Assembly: GCF_021917145.1 (NCBI RefSeq)
Contig: NC_061077.1
Coordinates: 7,933,298 to 7,997,297, forward strand
Source of the DNA: Hypomesus transpacificus
Taxonomy: Eukaryota > Chordata > Actinopteri > Osmeriformes > Osmeridae
Length of the DNA stretch: 64,000 nucleotides
Reading direction: 5' to 3'
Position 1 is the first letter of the stretch; each line of letters starts with the position of its first letter. The notes under the pieces were generated by a model. That model was given only the letters and a program-made list of their open reading frames with translations. It had not been told where the DNA came from and made no database searches. A program made the translations under genes and the position numbers. Below are positions 45,132-63,995 of the stretch, one piece after another.

Positions 45132-47820
45132 GCATTGTTGTAAGCCCAGAGGCTGATCTCAAGGACTCGCTGTGGGTCAGATGAGTTTGAAGGAACAGAT
45201 GGCAGGGCAGCTTGGAAGGAGTGGGTGGCAGGGCCTGGCTCCCTTTGTCGCCAACCTTGGGATGGGATTCAATGGGCTGTGGTCTACCTCAACATGGCTT
45301 ATATTGTAATCACAGTGCCCTTTAGACTAACTCTGCATAACAGATCCATAGCCAACAAATCTAATAGCAAAATTGTGTATTGAAGAGATAACAAAGTTAT
45401 CAGTTGCATTTCTCCCCTGCTGGGTATTTACTCAAGCAATTAAAGTTTAGTGTCAACAAAGCTCTGAGGCATGCAAGTATTAGCATGCTAATGTGTAGAC
45501 ATGATGACAAGTCATCAAGCCTGCTCAGGGCAGGGGCTTGGGCATGGCAGGGGCTAGTTTACCCGCATATATCTCTTCTTAACATTCCCATCCACTCCTT
45601 CCTATCTTGTGAACCACTCTTAGTTTGTTTTTTAAAGCTGCAGGGAATGTCGTAAAGAAATACCAATATTGGCAGAATTTTAAATTGAACTACATAATTG
45701 AAAAGACTTTCCAGTGGCTCCATCATCCTCACGGTGTTGCAGAAGTTTCATATCTCTCTCTTCCCCGCTGTTAAAAATAACATGCTGGGTACTCTGGAAT
45801 TAGCTTACACTGCACATATGTTTTTCTTTGCTCACTGAGTATATGCGTGTGTAAATGCATGCCTATTTATTAATGTGTGTTTTGATCTTCAGATCTGGAC
45901 GTCCGGTCAGTTTCATGGTGGTCTTCAACACCCCCAGCCCCCTCAGCAAAATCTCTTGGGTGAACCGACTTCACCTATCCAAGATAGCCCAGAGTGAGAA
46001 ATCAGTCGACATTTCACTGTTGTGTTGTGGTGATGAAGAAATCATGACAAACCAGAGCGTCATGAGACAGTTTCTTGAAAGGCAGCTTTCTGAGATGAGA
46101 AGTTTCAGAAAAGGTGACCATGTGTCTGTGTCCACAGGGGAGGAGAACACACCAGGCTGGGTCTGTACAGAGGATGATGGGAAGACCAAACCTCCACTCT
46201 GGTGCCCACTGCTTGCCTACCGGATGCCTATTATCTCTGCCAAGGATAACCAAAAAGTGAGTAGCATCTACTATGGTAGACAAGAGTGGAATTATGGCAT
46301 GCATAGTAAGAAAAGACTAAAACGTGTAGTGTAAAAGCTGTATTTGATATGTTTTTGATGTGAATATGACTCAATGATGTGTGACAGCCTCCACTATGGT
46401 CGAACAGAGACAAAAGGAATGAAGATTGTAATGTGTCACGTGAAAGGTTTTCTTTAGGGTGGCTTATTCGGTTCTGGATTTACTTCAGAATAGGGACAAA
46501 GGATACACTGGATGCTCAGGCTTTGATTAAATCCACAGGAGGATAAGAACAAGATTGAATTGGCAGTCAACAAAGTAACTGTGGATCTTTTGTGTGTTGT
46601 GTGCTATGATTAGAAGTTTTACTCTAACCCCAGTTATTTCAATGACAGTCTGTCCTGTGATTCGAAGGAGTGAGGCTCAGGGGTGGGCATAACTGCCAGA
46701 TGAGATTGAGGACGCTGTTTGATAAAGGAAATTAAATCCTACAGTCACATGACTAGCAGCAGTTCTGGCTCACCTGAGGGGAGCACTGTCTGTCTTGCGG
46801 TGTGAATAAACAGTGTGTGCATGTGTGTAGTACATGTGTCTGTGTGTCTGGTTTTCCCAAGCTGATAAAGGTTTCAGTGATCTAGATTTTAGTTGAACCA
46901 GTATTTATCATAGAAATTGGAAAGGAAATTAATGATAAACCGTACAGGTTGTATGTTTTTAGAGGACACAAGAGGTAGCCAAGAATAGAAAACTGGTGTA
47001 TCCCACTACAGTATATTACTCACAAGACCTACTTCGTTCACCAAGTAAACTTTCCTGTCAGGCTTCCTGAATGTATGTAAAGTTCCCTGGGTTCTAGAGT
47101 AAAAAAAGTGTCTTCTATTTTGGACCATTTAGATACTGTAATGTATTTTATTTCCAGTGCAATTATTTTGAATATAACAAATGTCTCTCCTGCTATTCCA
47201 TTGTAGAGCCCCCAACTAAGGCAAGCCACCACAATCATTACACAAACTATGCATTTTCTTGGGGAAAATAGGTATTTTAACTTGGATAAAGACAAATCAG
47301 ATAACAGCCAGAAAATGTAATTCTGCAATTGCTGTCTATTGATGTCAGTAAGTGAGTTGCTGAGGGATTGACAGCAATAGGTTCATCAGAGTTGGCATGT
47401 CTCTTATGTCACGTCATGTGATAGCAATCTGGAGTTACTGAATTATGTGTAGTCTGCAGGGGAGAAAAGAGTATGCTGAATGCTAAATATTTGAAGGGAC
47501 GTCTGTCTTGAAAATCATCCTACAGATGTGTATACATTTTCTTTGCCAGTGGCAGGATATTTACAATGTTAGTTCCTGTGCCAAATGTCTTTGTGATTGG
47601 ATGTGAGGTCATTTTGGATGATTTTGTATGGAAGTGATGACCAAGCCATGGATGCTTGGGTCTTGATCTCTTGTGTTGACACTTTTCATCTGTTTTGATA
47701 CATTGCAGCAATGGAGACCCATTTCACTGTGAGTTTCAATGATGCAGGGCCTTAGATCCAACCTGAACTATTCCCTTTTACCTACAAAAATACCCTGTCA
47801 CCTAACCATGCATTTGAAGA

Positions 47821-47913
<93 letters not shown>

Positions 47914-50900
47914 ATGTCAAAACAAAGTTGTCTTGTTGTTGCTAAATGTTACTAAGGAGATAAAAGAATACCTGAAGAAGTTATATGTTCCCCCCAGAAC
48001 ACTATCATGCTGGGCCAAAACACAGTTTGCCTGGCAGGATTAAGAATAGAGAGAATGTTAAAGTATAAAGTGACTGCACTGCTGGAACCTGGGGATACGC
48101 AAAAGAAGCTTGCTCATTAAAATGGATTATACAAGGTATTTTTATTGTGTGTGTGAGGGGTGTCTGTGTGCACACGCACACACATTCATGTTGTGTTGCA
48201 CAACTACACACAAAAGTTAAGTAAGGTTAACAACATGGGTAGTCTCAAATTGCACGTTTGTCAGCTGTCAACCAACCCCAATCATCCCCCAAGTGTTTCT
48301 CTTTCAGAATATAGAACAGAATTGTCAGCTTTGTTCCCATTCACAATCCACTCATCACACTTCCTTTAAAGGTTAATCTCCTTTCATTCCTCCACTTTCA
48401 AACTCTTGATGTATGCATTAGATCAAAGGTTTTTTATCTCGCTTAAACCATTTTGTCCTGATGATAATCCACAGCTGTGAGGAAAATACTGGATGGTAAT
48501 CTTCATTTGAGTTGATGAAAACTCGAAGATGTGCCATTTTCTTAAACTTTATATTAAAATGTACAATGCATAATTCATAAATCTCATATCTACTGTTTAT
48601 ATGAACAAGGATTTATTTACTGTTATTTACTGTTTACTGTATCTATATACCGTTAATATATATATATTTTTTGCCATGTCCCTTCATCTTAAGAATTTGA
48701 AATTCAGATCCATTAGTTGCTGAAATGTGGCACATGGCATTTCCAATTCAAAGGACCCGCTTCTGGCAAAACCTTACATTCTGTTTATTTGTATGGAAAT
48801 GAATCTGCAGGTGACAGTTATCCAGAGAACACCCAACCCTCTGGGGGCTTTGGTCTGGACGCATACAAAGATCAAATAAGCATCACTACTGCAAGAAGAT
48901 GATGTAGTTCATGTTCTTCATGTATTTGTTGAATGTTGAATTTTAGTTATGTTGTACACAAAAACAATACTGGTGTACAAACATCAATGATATACATGTC
49001 ACATAAATAATGCAAGCAATAGATAGCATAGATAAATTCACCACTTAAACAGTTTTGGGACTGAACAGTTTGATTATTTATCACGTCATAGAATGCTCTC
49101 AATACGCAAACTAACATTTCTGCAGTGTGGAGAATATTATCTCTATTTCTCTGACACCAAAGTCTTCACTCAGTCAAGCTTGATCAAATGTTCATAATCA
49201 CAACCAGATAGAATTCCAGTGATCAGCCTACCATTTTGCATGGTGTGACAAAACAATTATGCAGAATATAGATGATTTTGCATCTGTCAAAGACTGACTG
49301 AGCTTAACATTTTGCCTCCAGAATCATATGTTGATGCATGTTGAAGACAATGCATCCTTATTGCACAATTAAAACCCTTTAGCAGAACTGTAGGGTTGAA
49401 TACATCTGAATGTTGTTCTATCCAGCCCTGTCTGTTGAAGCCAAGAGCTGCATGTCAAACACAAGGTCTTCATGCTCTAAGGAATATGGTATTTGACTTG
49501 CCCTGGAAAACTGGATGATAGTTAGGCTATATTGGCCAGAGCCAACAACATTAGTGACGAGGATATGTAAGTGTAAACTATTACCTCTTTTTTGTTGTAT
49601 GCAGCTGACCACTGCCCTTCACAATCCTGTCCAGTTTGCCCTGCTTGGCTTCTCTGCTGCTAGCACATCATTGCCCCAAGGATACCTCTGGGTACGTATT
49701 ATACTGCCTCTAACTGTTTGACATCCCCCAACACTACAACAATTCCTATAGATGTAGCAGTCCTATAACCTTGATGAGGGGCTACTAGATAATAGGATTA
49801 ATTACATTTAGACCTTCTTTCAGACCAGATGTAATGGCTTTATCTGAACATTGGTTGACTCCTTCCATCCTGGGTATATTCTTATACAGGTGTCCAGTGG
49901 AGGTAACTCCAATGAAGGCCAAATAGAGATCTTTTCCTTAAACCGGTCCACACCTCGCACTGTCAAATCCATCCAGCTGGGGGCGCCAGTCCTGTGTCTG
50001 GAGTCGGTGGCAGAGCCCAGTCTTCCAGAGGAAGGGGAGCAGGGAAAGGCAGCTGAGAACACAGCCAGAAATGGCAACACCATCTGTGTGGGTCTGCAGG
50101 ATGGCAAGTGAGTCATCTGCACAAGCACAGCGTGATGAAGCTAGTCTTCAGAATACAAATCATGCTCAGAAATTCATTCACCATCATCACGCTTCGATTG
50201 TGCCTTTTTCTTTGTGCCTCTTCCAGAATTATTTTCATCCAAACCTGCCTCTGTGATATAATATTTTCACATTCTGTTGATATAGTGACATGTTTTGCAT
50301 TTGACGAGTTGTACAGCCATTACTATCTGTCCTATGAACTCCATTTCCCAGCATCCTGGTATACAGTAGTGTGGACACAGCTGCCCAATGCCTGCTAACC
50401 CTTGCAAACTCTGAGGGCTGTCCAGTTCTGTGCCTGAAACACTCAGCATCCTTTCTGTTCGCTGGTCTTGCCAATGGAAAGGTTTTGGTTTACAAACAAA
50501 AGAGTGGAGGTGAGACACAACCCCCAACATTAAGGTCAAATTATGGGTAACATTTGTAGATTCAAACACTAAACATGGATCCTTTTTCTGTTTTCCCAGA
50601 GAGTCTTTGGGACCCAGAGTTGTACAGGCTGATTACTGTTGGCCTCGCCCCCGTTCGTACTCTTCTGACCCTGCAGGACTCAGTGTGGGCAAGCTGTGCC
50701 AACCAGGTTACTGTCATCCAGGGTGCCAGCCTCACTACCCAGGTTGGTCAGCTCTCTGGACCACTTGCTAAATCCCCTGCCAGGTATGGAAAGGAGAGAT
50801 AGTAGACTGTAGGGAAGGACACAGAGGGAGAGCAGAAGAACACAATAAAGATGGGTGGGAAAAGACATCCTCCAAGCAAACAGTATGGTGTAGTCTAGTG

Positions 50901-52519
50901 AAGCTGCTGCACAGCATCCGAACTAGAAGGATTACGGAGTATGATGCATGGCCCTCCTTGTTCATGTCCCTGGTGAAGGTGGTTGTTGTTCAGACTGAGT
51001 GGGGGTTATGTGCAGCATCAGGTGTAAGTGAGGTGTCCTCACGGCACAGGCCCCTGAGCTTCTTCAGACTTCTCTCTTTTGATCATGACTGACAGGTGAG
51101 CCAACCCCTCTTTCTAGCCTGAGGGGGGACATCCTCTCTCTTCTCTTCCTCTCCAGACTCTCAGGAACTGGAGCAGCTATCTGGGATTCTGCTTGTTTGC
51201 AATCTGGTTCTGTCTAGTGCAGAGAGAAATTATTAGATTTCATCCACACATCTAGGACAATGCATGTTTCCTTATGGTACAATAATAAAAATGCTGATGG
51301 CATTAATATTGAATTCCACCTCTCTCTGTCTCTCTTTCCCTCTCACTCTCATCCTCTCCTTGACAGAAGTTTGAGGTGCATCCAGAGCTCACTGCCAGTG
51401 TGAGTCACATGATACAGGCTGGCGGTGGTGTATGGATGGCCTTCACCCAGGGATCCTCCATTCGTCTGTTCCATACTGAGACACTGGAGCACCTGCAGGA
51501 GATCAACATCTCCACACGCATCTCTCACCTGACTCCAGGCATGTGTTCTAAAACGGGGCTAAGGTCAAAGAGGGCTCACAACCCCCAGGAATGACCCACT
51601 TACTCTTTCAATAGCAATGCATTTGTATCTTTTGACAGTAAGTCGCTTCAACACATGTTCAAAGCTAATTTAGTTTAACTGTGTCTTCTAGGTCAGGGTG
51701 CTGTCCAGGTCACCAGCCTTCTCATCTGCCAGGGGCTTCTCTGGGTGGGCACTGCGCAGGGCATCATCATCACCCTGCCTGTTCCAAAGCTGGAGGGCAT
51801 CCCCAAAATTACAGGTCAGACTAAGAATCTCACATGGAGCATGGCATAATCCTATATCTATAAACTGTTTACTGAATCTAATGAACAATAACGTAAAATG
51901 GTTTGTCCCCTCAGGTAAAGGGATGACTTCCCTGAATGCTCACTGTGGCCCAGTAGACTTCCTGGTCGCCACCTCCAGCACCCTGTCACCTGACATGCTC
52001 AAGCGAGACTCTGTCTATGAAGGAAATGACCAGACTAATGGCGTTGGAGAAGGAAACGAAGTGAGAAGCGGTGGAGGAGGCGACCTGTCTTGTGAGCGAA
52101 AAGACTTGTCCCAGGACCGCCTGTCTCAGCAGCAGGATGGCTCCACCAGGAGAGAGGCCAAGCCCAGGGGAGTGCTGCTCCAGTACCAACTCCGCTCCAC
52201 CTCCCAGCTCCCAGGGAAGTTGCTGACGGCCCAGCCTGACCAGGGTCCCCATGAGCCCATCCTGGACTCTCCAGAGCACAGCCCGGAGGATGGCTCAATC
52301 TACGAGCTGAGCGAAGACCCTGACGTGTGGGTGCGGGGGAGGCCAGTGGGAGGGGCCAGGGAGGGACAGGGGCGGAGGGAGAAGGTCACCTCAGTGGCAA
52401 TCTTCTCGGGAGGAAGAGGTTTCCGTAGTCTGGGCGAAGGATCCACCACAGCCAGTGGGGTTAACACATGGGAAAGTACACTCATGGTTTGGCAACTCCC
52501 ATTAGTAGTTAACCAATGA
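33413..52519 (+). CDS. arhgef10l: Rho guanine nucleotide exchange factor 10-like protein (GrinchGEF)
   Basis: Twenty-eight coding exons: 33413-33449, 35608-35913, 36042-36069, 36534-36607, 38547-38777, 38872-39005, 39769-39882, 40055-40163, 40268-40371, 40504-40581, 40817-40996, 41155-41271, 41398-41490, 41869-42039, 42136-42281, 42378-42416, 42920-43086, 44272-44387, 44779-44906, 45893-45993, 46138-46256, 49605-49691, 49890-50107, 50352-50509, 50600-50742, 51367-51538, 51692-51814 and 51915-52519. The joined frame gives 1365 aa. An acidic N-terminus ([12 protein letters not shown]) leads to a Dbl-homology domain (about 380-590: [51 protein letters not shown]), a PH-like region (about 593-800) and a C-terminal WD40-like propeller ([45 protein letters not shown]). 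The family activates RhoA/B/C. Synteny with RCC2 and IGSF21 and the sequence favour ARHGEF10L over ARHGEF10. Confidence 0.95.
36608..38546 (+). other. ARHGEF10L intron 4, no other gene seen
   Basis: A 1.9-kb intron between the exons ending at 36607 and starting at 38547. Only short random frames and a (CA) stretch at about 38122-38143 are seen. Confidence 0.5.
38575..38730 (+). other. SPD/SPE motif repeat inside ARHGEF10L
   Basis: Within one exon the protein reads [16 protein letters not shown], then [10 protein letters not shown]: five Ser-Pro-Asp/Glu units in about 40 residues just before the conserved [10 protein letters not shown]. The codons around each unit (agtcctga, agtccaga) are near-repeats at DNA level. 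Ser-Pro sites are candidate proline-directed kinase sites. Confidence 0.75.
40372..40408 (+). repeat. GT microsatellite starting at an ARHGEF10L splice donor
   Basis: The exon ends ACCCAACAG at 40371 and the intron starts directly with (GT)n, running to about 40408. The microsatellite itself provides the GT donor. Confidence 0.9.
43087..44271 (+). other. ARHGEF10L intron, no other gene seen
   Basis: A 1.2-kb intron. It is AT-rich with a short gatgatgatgatgat run near 44226-44240. No exon-like segment is supported. Confidence 0.5.
44407..44580 (+). mobile_element. tRNA-derived SINE copy B, B-box deleted (ARHGEF10L intron)
   Basis: The head ggtggctgagcggttaggga (A-box-like) matches copy C at 54957, and the body (ggcaaggcacttcaccctacttgcctcggggg) and tail (ctggataagagcgtctgc) are well preserved. 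The segment that in copy C carries the B-box (ggatcgattcc) is missing: the sequence jumps from gaaggtcgt to gccaaatgac. It is transcriptionally dead by structure. Confidence 0.8.
45029..45130. repeat. GT microsatellite
   Basis: A roughly 100-bp GT dinucleotide repeat, interrupted once near 45054-45061 (gtggtgta), in the ARHGEF10L intron after the exon ending at 44906. Confidence 0.95.
46257..49604 (+). other. Largest ARHGEF10L coding-region intron, no other gene seen
   Basis: A 3.3-kb intron. Human and fish proteins align without a gap across this junction (…SAKDNQK then [10 protein letters not shown]…), so no exon is missing here. The stretch holds a GT microsatellite (47825-47910) and AT-rich unique DNA. 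Confidence 0.6.
47825..47910. repeat. GT microsatellite
   Basis: Perfect GT dinucleotide repeat of about 85 bp in an ARHGEF10L intron. Confidence 0.95.
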
Positions 52520-53365
52520 AGAAGAAAGGCAGTTTATCTCCTCCCCCTCGTCAGGTGCACATAGCATGAGAGGAACAGATAAGAAATGTGTTCCAGGATG
52601 GAACTTTCGTCCATTTCCATGCTGGTCAGTTGTGTCTAAGGAGTTACGGAGTGCAGTAGTGAACTCCTGTAACTGCAGCTTCTGTATCGGCCATGTTTCA
52701 GTCCCTCAGGCCACCCATTGGACCATCTGAGAGCTTTTAACATGCACAGTTTTAGGCAGATGATGCATCAGTATGGCAGAACACATCTGCACCGAGGGGA
52801 GGGGGATGGGTACCATCAGATGAGATTTGAAGAGACTCAAACAACATGACCCTGTATATCTACTGCGTGGATACAGGGAGAAATAAGGGACAAGTGACTG
52901 AGATGTGACTGTCAGATTGGAATGTTCAGTTTTTGGCGCCTGGAGGGGCTTGACAAATACAGTTTCTGCGTTGTCACTCATAAATGTCTCATAAATACAC
53001 AATCTGTGTTCTTGAAACAGAAGATGATAGTTTACTGTTGAGACACTATTGGAGTATTTTTAATGGATCTAATGGCTAGCCTGTATAGTTGTATAGTAAT
53101 GTATCATGTATGAAAAAAGGAATTCTACAAATCTGTCATACTGTACACCCTGAAGTTTACAATGCATCCAAAAACTAAGTAAATCTATTATTGTTTTGTG
53201 AAGAACAAATACTGTAAATAACTTATTTTCAGTTATTCCTTATGATGTGAAGTGAAACCAATGTTTTAAAATGATAGAGCCATGCTCTGCATGAGTTCAA
53301 TTGTTGATGGTACATTTGACACTGTGTCACTTTGCTTTTAAAATAAAATGCATCATAGACCTTTT
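52520..53365 (+). other. ARHGEF10L 3'UTR with AATAAA at 53342
   Basis: Downstream of the stop codon, the first good poly(A) signal in sense orientation is aaAATAAAATG (AATAAA at 53342-53347), giving a 3'UTR of about 840 nt. The remaining DNA up to the IGSF21 start (53366-53928) has no gene and a GA-rich patch at 53600-53695. Confidence 0.55.
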
Positions 53366-53928
53366 TCTTTCTTGACTGGAAAAGACAAATGCTCAGGCTT
53401 TGTCAAATCTTTTACATATTATTTTGTGTGTATAGCTTAGAATGCTGTTACTTTCAAATTATATTAGAAGATGCAAAGGTGTCATCTTGTCCAGTCAGCA
53501 CACACAATGATTTGGGAACATGGAGAGATTAAGAAACTGAAAAAAGTAATTGTAGAAAAGTTAATGCTGTGTTGAGGTTAAGACGTGAAAACGTTCTTGT
53601 GTGAGCGAAGACAGAATGAGAGTGAGGTCAAGAGAGAGTAAGCACATGAGAGACAGGGTGTGAGAGAAAGGGAGACTGAGAGAGGAAGAGGAGGATAATT
53701 TTTTCAAGCAAATCTGTTGCCATGTTTAATCCTAACACGATGTTTTCCTAGATGCAATAATGGGAGAGAGAAATCTATCTGAAAGCTCAAAATACATGGC
53801 CGGTCCAATATAGCATGAAGCTTTCGGAATGCGGATTCGAGTACGATCCCATGCCACGGGTAAGGTGGATGACAAATCGTCGGTGTCTGGTAGCAGATGG
53901 AGTCAACTTGACCAAGAAACAACGGAAG

Positions 53929-61341
<7,413 letters not shown>

Positions 61342-62537
61342 TTGAAAACTGAGGCGCATGTGCATGCTCTTTCAGCCTATGCTTAATTCCCAAACCAACA
61401 CCTTGCCTCAGCCCACCACAGAGAATTCCTTCCAGCCAAACAGAAGGTGAAGTAGCATTATAGTTGGAACCTGTTTGTTGGAACTACTAGATCTTGTCAG
61501 ATCTAGGAGTGTTAAGGGCTAGTGACTAGGACTTGACATGGAATTCAGTATTATCCCTATCTGCTGATGTTTCCACCCCATCCGCACAAGGCAGGTCTGA
61601 CTAAAAAGTACAACATCCATTCCAAATTCTGAGCAATCCTTTTGTCATGCTGCCTCAAGGATTAACTATCTGGCTTTGGCCTACTATTGTCTGAGCTCAC
61701 AGTATTAGCGGTTCACAGAATTCTTCTAAAGACTTAACCTCACAAGCCCAAACATAAACAGCATGTCCATCCTAAGATATCCTGATAACCCAAAAATGTT
61801 CTGGGTATAAAATATATCCTCCCTTTTCTAGTCAATATCCCACAAACACTTTTCCAATTCCAAACTGTGGTACATTCATGACTACCATATGAACAGTAGA
61901 TGTCTAAAGTGTCATAGATGTATTTTTATTTTCTTCCATTCTTTGAGATGTTGTGGGCTGGCCCACACCTGATGTTTTCTCCCATCCGACTATTTCAACA
62001 TCAGGACACAGATTGCTTGTTTTGCAATAGTGTATCATTAAGTACTTAAATAAAAATGTAATTAAGTGAATATAAGACTGATCTTTTGGTTGTGGAATGT
62101 TATTTGTCACTTTCATTTTTGTATGAATGATTAAATTTAGATATAATCTTTTTAAGAAATAGTGAGTAAGTGATGACAATGAAAACATGAAACATCTGAG
62201 AATGTCTCCCTTCTCTGCTACATTTACCGTGAACCGTAATGTGTCTGTCTCCCTCTAGTGACTTTTTTCTTGAAATAAAAAAACAAAAACAAGGATTGAA
62301 AGCAAATGAGTATCTGTATTTTGTCAAAACATGAGACTTGACTCAGCTGGAGGGGATTCTGTTGAAAGAAAATTAGATCATTATAATCAGCAAAATTACT
62401 GCTCTGAAAATACCTTGACATGGATACACTACCATCTATCTGCCACCTACTTAGGTATTATGGTTGTGTACACAGTATTCTAAATGTTCACAACTTTCAA
62501 ATTAGAACTTACACTAATGAGTTGGCATCCATTTACT
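61342..62537 (+). other. IGSF21 3'UTR and tail-to-tail spacer
   Basis: The IGSF21 3'UTR probably ends after AATAAA at 62049-62054, with a second AATAAA at 62274-62279. The stretch then runs into the 3' end of the minus-strand SPATA31-like gene. No further gene is seen. Confidence 0.5.
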
Positions 62538-63995
62538 TCACTCTTCTTTCAGCCCTGGATGGTGGACATAGCTAGCTGCCATTTCAGGCCATCCGTCTGG
62601 TGGTAGAGGTAGGGATGCCCTATTGTCAAGGATGGAGTCTGAAACTAAGCAACTTTGAATAACAGGGCCAAAAGAAACGTTACCAAATCCTCGTTTCTCA
62701 TTCAAAGTAGTGGTCAAACTGGAGAAACTATTTGAGTTGTTCTGGTTGGTCTTGCAATCACTTGCTTCTGGCTGGTTGAATTCATCTAATGAACTGGAGG
62801 TATGAAAGTTGATGATCTCAGTGGGGGCCTCCTTTGAAACCCTTGAAAAGGGTTGGGGTTCGGCACGAGGTTGACATCTCTTCCTCAGGTCTTTAGCGAC
62901 ACCTTTAGGCAACTCAAAGGTTCTTGGAGACTGCAGCACTCGTTTTGTGGAACCCCAGGACTTGTGAGCCTTCTTTTCCCTCACATTTCTCTCTAAGGCT
63001 TCTTTCTGGGCTTCAGTCAGAAACGCTAACTTACTTGTCATCACTTTGATCTCATACTGTGGCTTAGGGACAGCCTTACTAAGGTCTGTCTTGCACTCCT
63101 TGGATAGGACTGCATTCGTAGACTTTTGGACTACCTGAGACAAGCCCAAGAGTTGCTGGATCTTCTTGCATTTGATGTGAAACTCTAGCTTGTCTCTGAT
63201 CTCTTTACTGGGAAAAGGTGTCTCAGAGCTGACTAACTGTACCTTTGGGGATGGCAATGGTGTTTCTTGTAGAATTTTTTGTAGAGATGCTTCAGGTTTG
63301 ATTAAATCCATGGATTTATGAAAGAGGGTATGTGGTCCCAATAGATTTTCCAGATGTTTTTGTTTCAAGTTAATCTCAATTAGGTCAAGAGTTTCCTTCT
63401 TCATGAACAGAATGGGTTTCACTCTGGAGATAGAATCAAGCACTTCTATCACATTCTTAACATTACTCTTAGGGGAAGCTAACGTAATCTCCAAGTAGTT
63501 CCTCTTTAAAGGGGTTTCAGGGTTGATCTTTATACTAGTAGTACATCGCTTTTTCATCAAATCATGCCAGCTTGTGTCTTTCAATTTGTCAAACTTACAT
63601 AATTGTCCCTCGTTAAAAGAATCAATAGCCATATCTCTTGTCATTTCAGGCCAAAATATTTTCTTGGTTTCTTCTGTGGATGTTGAAGTTGCTTGGTCAC
63701 TGCTTTTACTCTTATTCAGTTGGTCAGACAGTTGGTCAGCAACTTGAGACAGATGATATATTTGTGAGTTATTCTCTACACTATTTCTTCTATTGTGGAT
63801 CTTGTCAACTTGTTTTAACTTGGGGGCTTGCGCCATAAAGCCTCTAGTTGAGTGAGAAACAAGCTTAGGAAGACCCCAGCTGTGTTGTATGACTTTGAGT
63901 TTGACGTGAGACTCCAGTTTGTCTCTGTGTTCCTGGGGGATGAATGGTGTTTTTACACCTCGGAAAGACAGCAGAAAAGATGGCCGTGAACCCAA
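62538..63995 (-). CDS. Partial SPATA31/FAM205-like repeat protein (3' exon)
   Basis: A single minus-strand open frame of at least 485 codons ending in GLKEE and a TGA at 62540-62538. It is open to the window edge, and its first in-frame codon here is not a convincing start, so the 5' part lies beyond 64000. The protein is lysine- and serine-rich, with no signal peptide or membrane segment. It carries repeats of the pattern LE-x-H/N-V/I-x-x-K-x-x-x-x-W/L-G-L-x-x-V-x-x-S: about 63947-63834 (LESHVKLKVIQHSWGLPKLV), 63223-63107 (LEFHIKCKKIQQLLGLSQVV), 63030-62920 (LERNVREKKAHKSWGSTKRV) and a weaker one at about 63400-63300 (IEINLKQKHLENLLGPHTLF). This pattern recalls mammalian SPATA31/FAM205/C2orf16 proteins. 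Function is unknown, and the assignment rests on the motif only. Confidence 0.55.
   Translation of the reverse strand: MGSRPSFLLSFRGVKTPFIPQEHRDKLESHVKLKVIQHSWGLPKLVSHSTRGFMAQAPKLKQVDKIHNRRNSVENNSQIYHLSQVADQLSDQLNKSKSSDQATSTSTEETKKIFWPEMTRDMAIDSFNEGQLCKFDKLKDTSWHDLMKKRCTTSIKINPETPLKRNYLEITLASPKSNVKNVIEVLDSISRVKPILFMKKETLDLIEINLKQKHLENLLGPHTLFHKSMDLIKPEASLQKILQETPLPSPKVQLVSSETPFPSKEIRDKLEFHIKCKKIQQLLGLSQVVQKSTNAVLSKECKTDLSKAVPKPQYEIKVMTSKLAFLTEAQKEALERNVREKKAHKSWGSTKRVLQSPRTFELPKGVAKDLRKRCQPRAEPQPFSRVSKEAPTEIINFHTSSSLDEFNQPEASDCKTNQNNSNSFSSLTTTLNEKRGFGNVSFGPVIQSCLVSDSILDNRASLPLPPDGWPEMAASYVHHPGLKEE

Noticed and set aside
48717-48902. 61-codon frame in the large ARHGEF10L intron with an acceptor-like upstream site
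   Set aside because: The flanking exons already align gap-free with the human protein, and the frame shows no similarity to it. Not supported as an exon.
51986-52298. Minus-strand frames opposite the last ARHGEF10L exon
   Set aside because: Shadows of GC-rich coding sequence. No family similarity.
51698-52519. Single 273-codon frame starting at 51698
   Set aside because: Its first part is ARHGEF10L exon 27 read in the wrong frame and then an intron. The true reading uses exons 51692-51814 and 51915-52519 in the ARHGEF10L frame.
53815-53928. Upstream in-frame ATGs for IGSF21
   Set aside because: They would place a charged 38-residue stretch before the signal peptide. The ATG at 53929 gives a normal signal sequence and family length.
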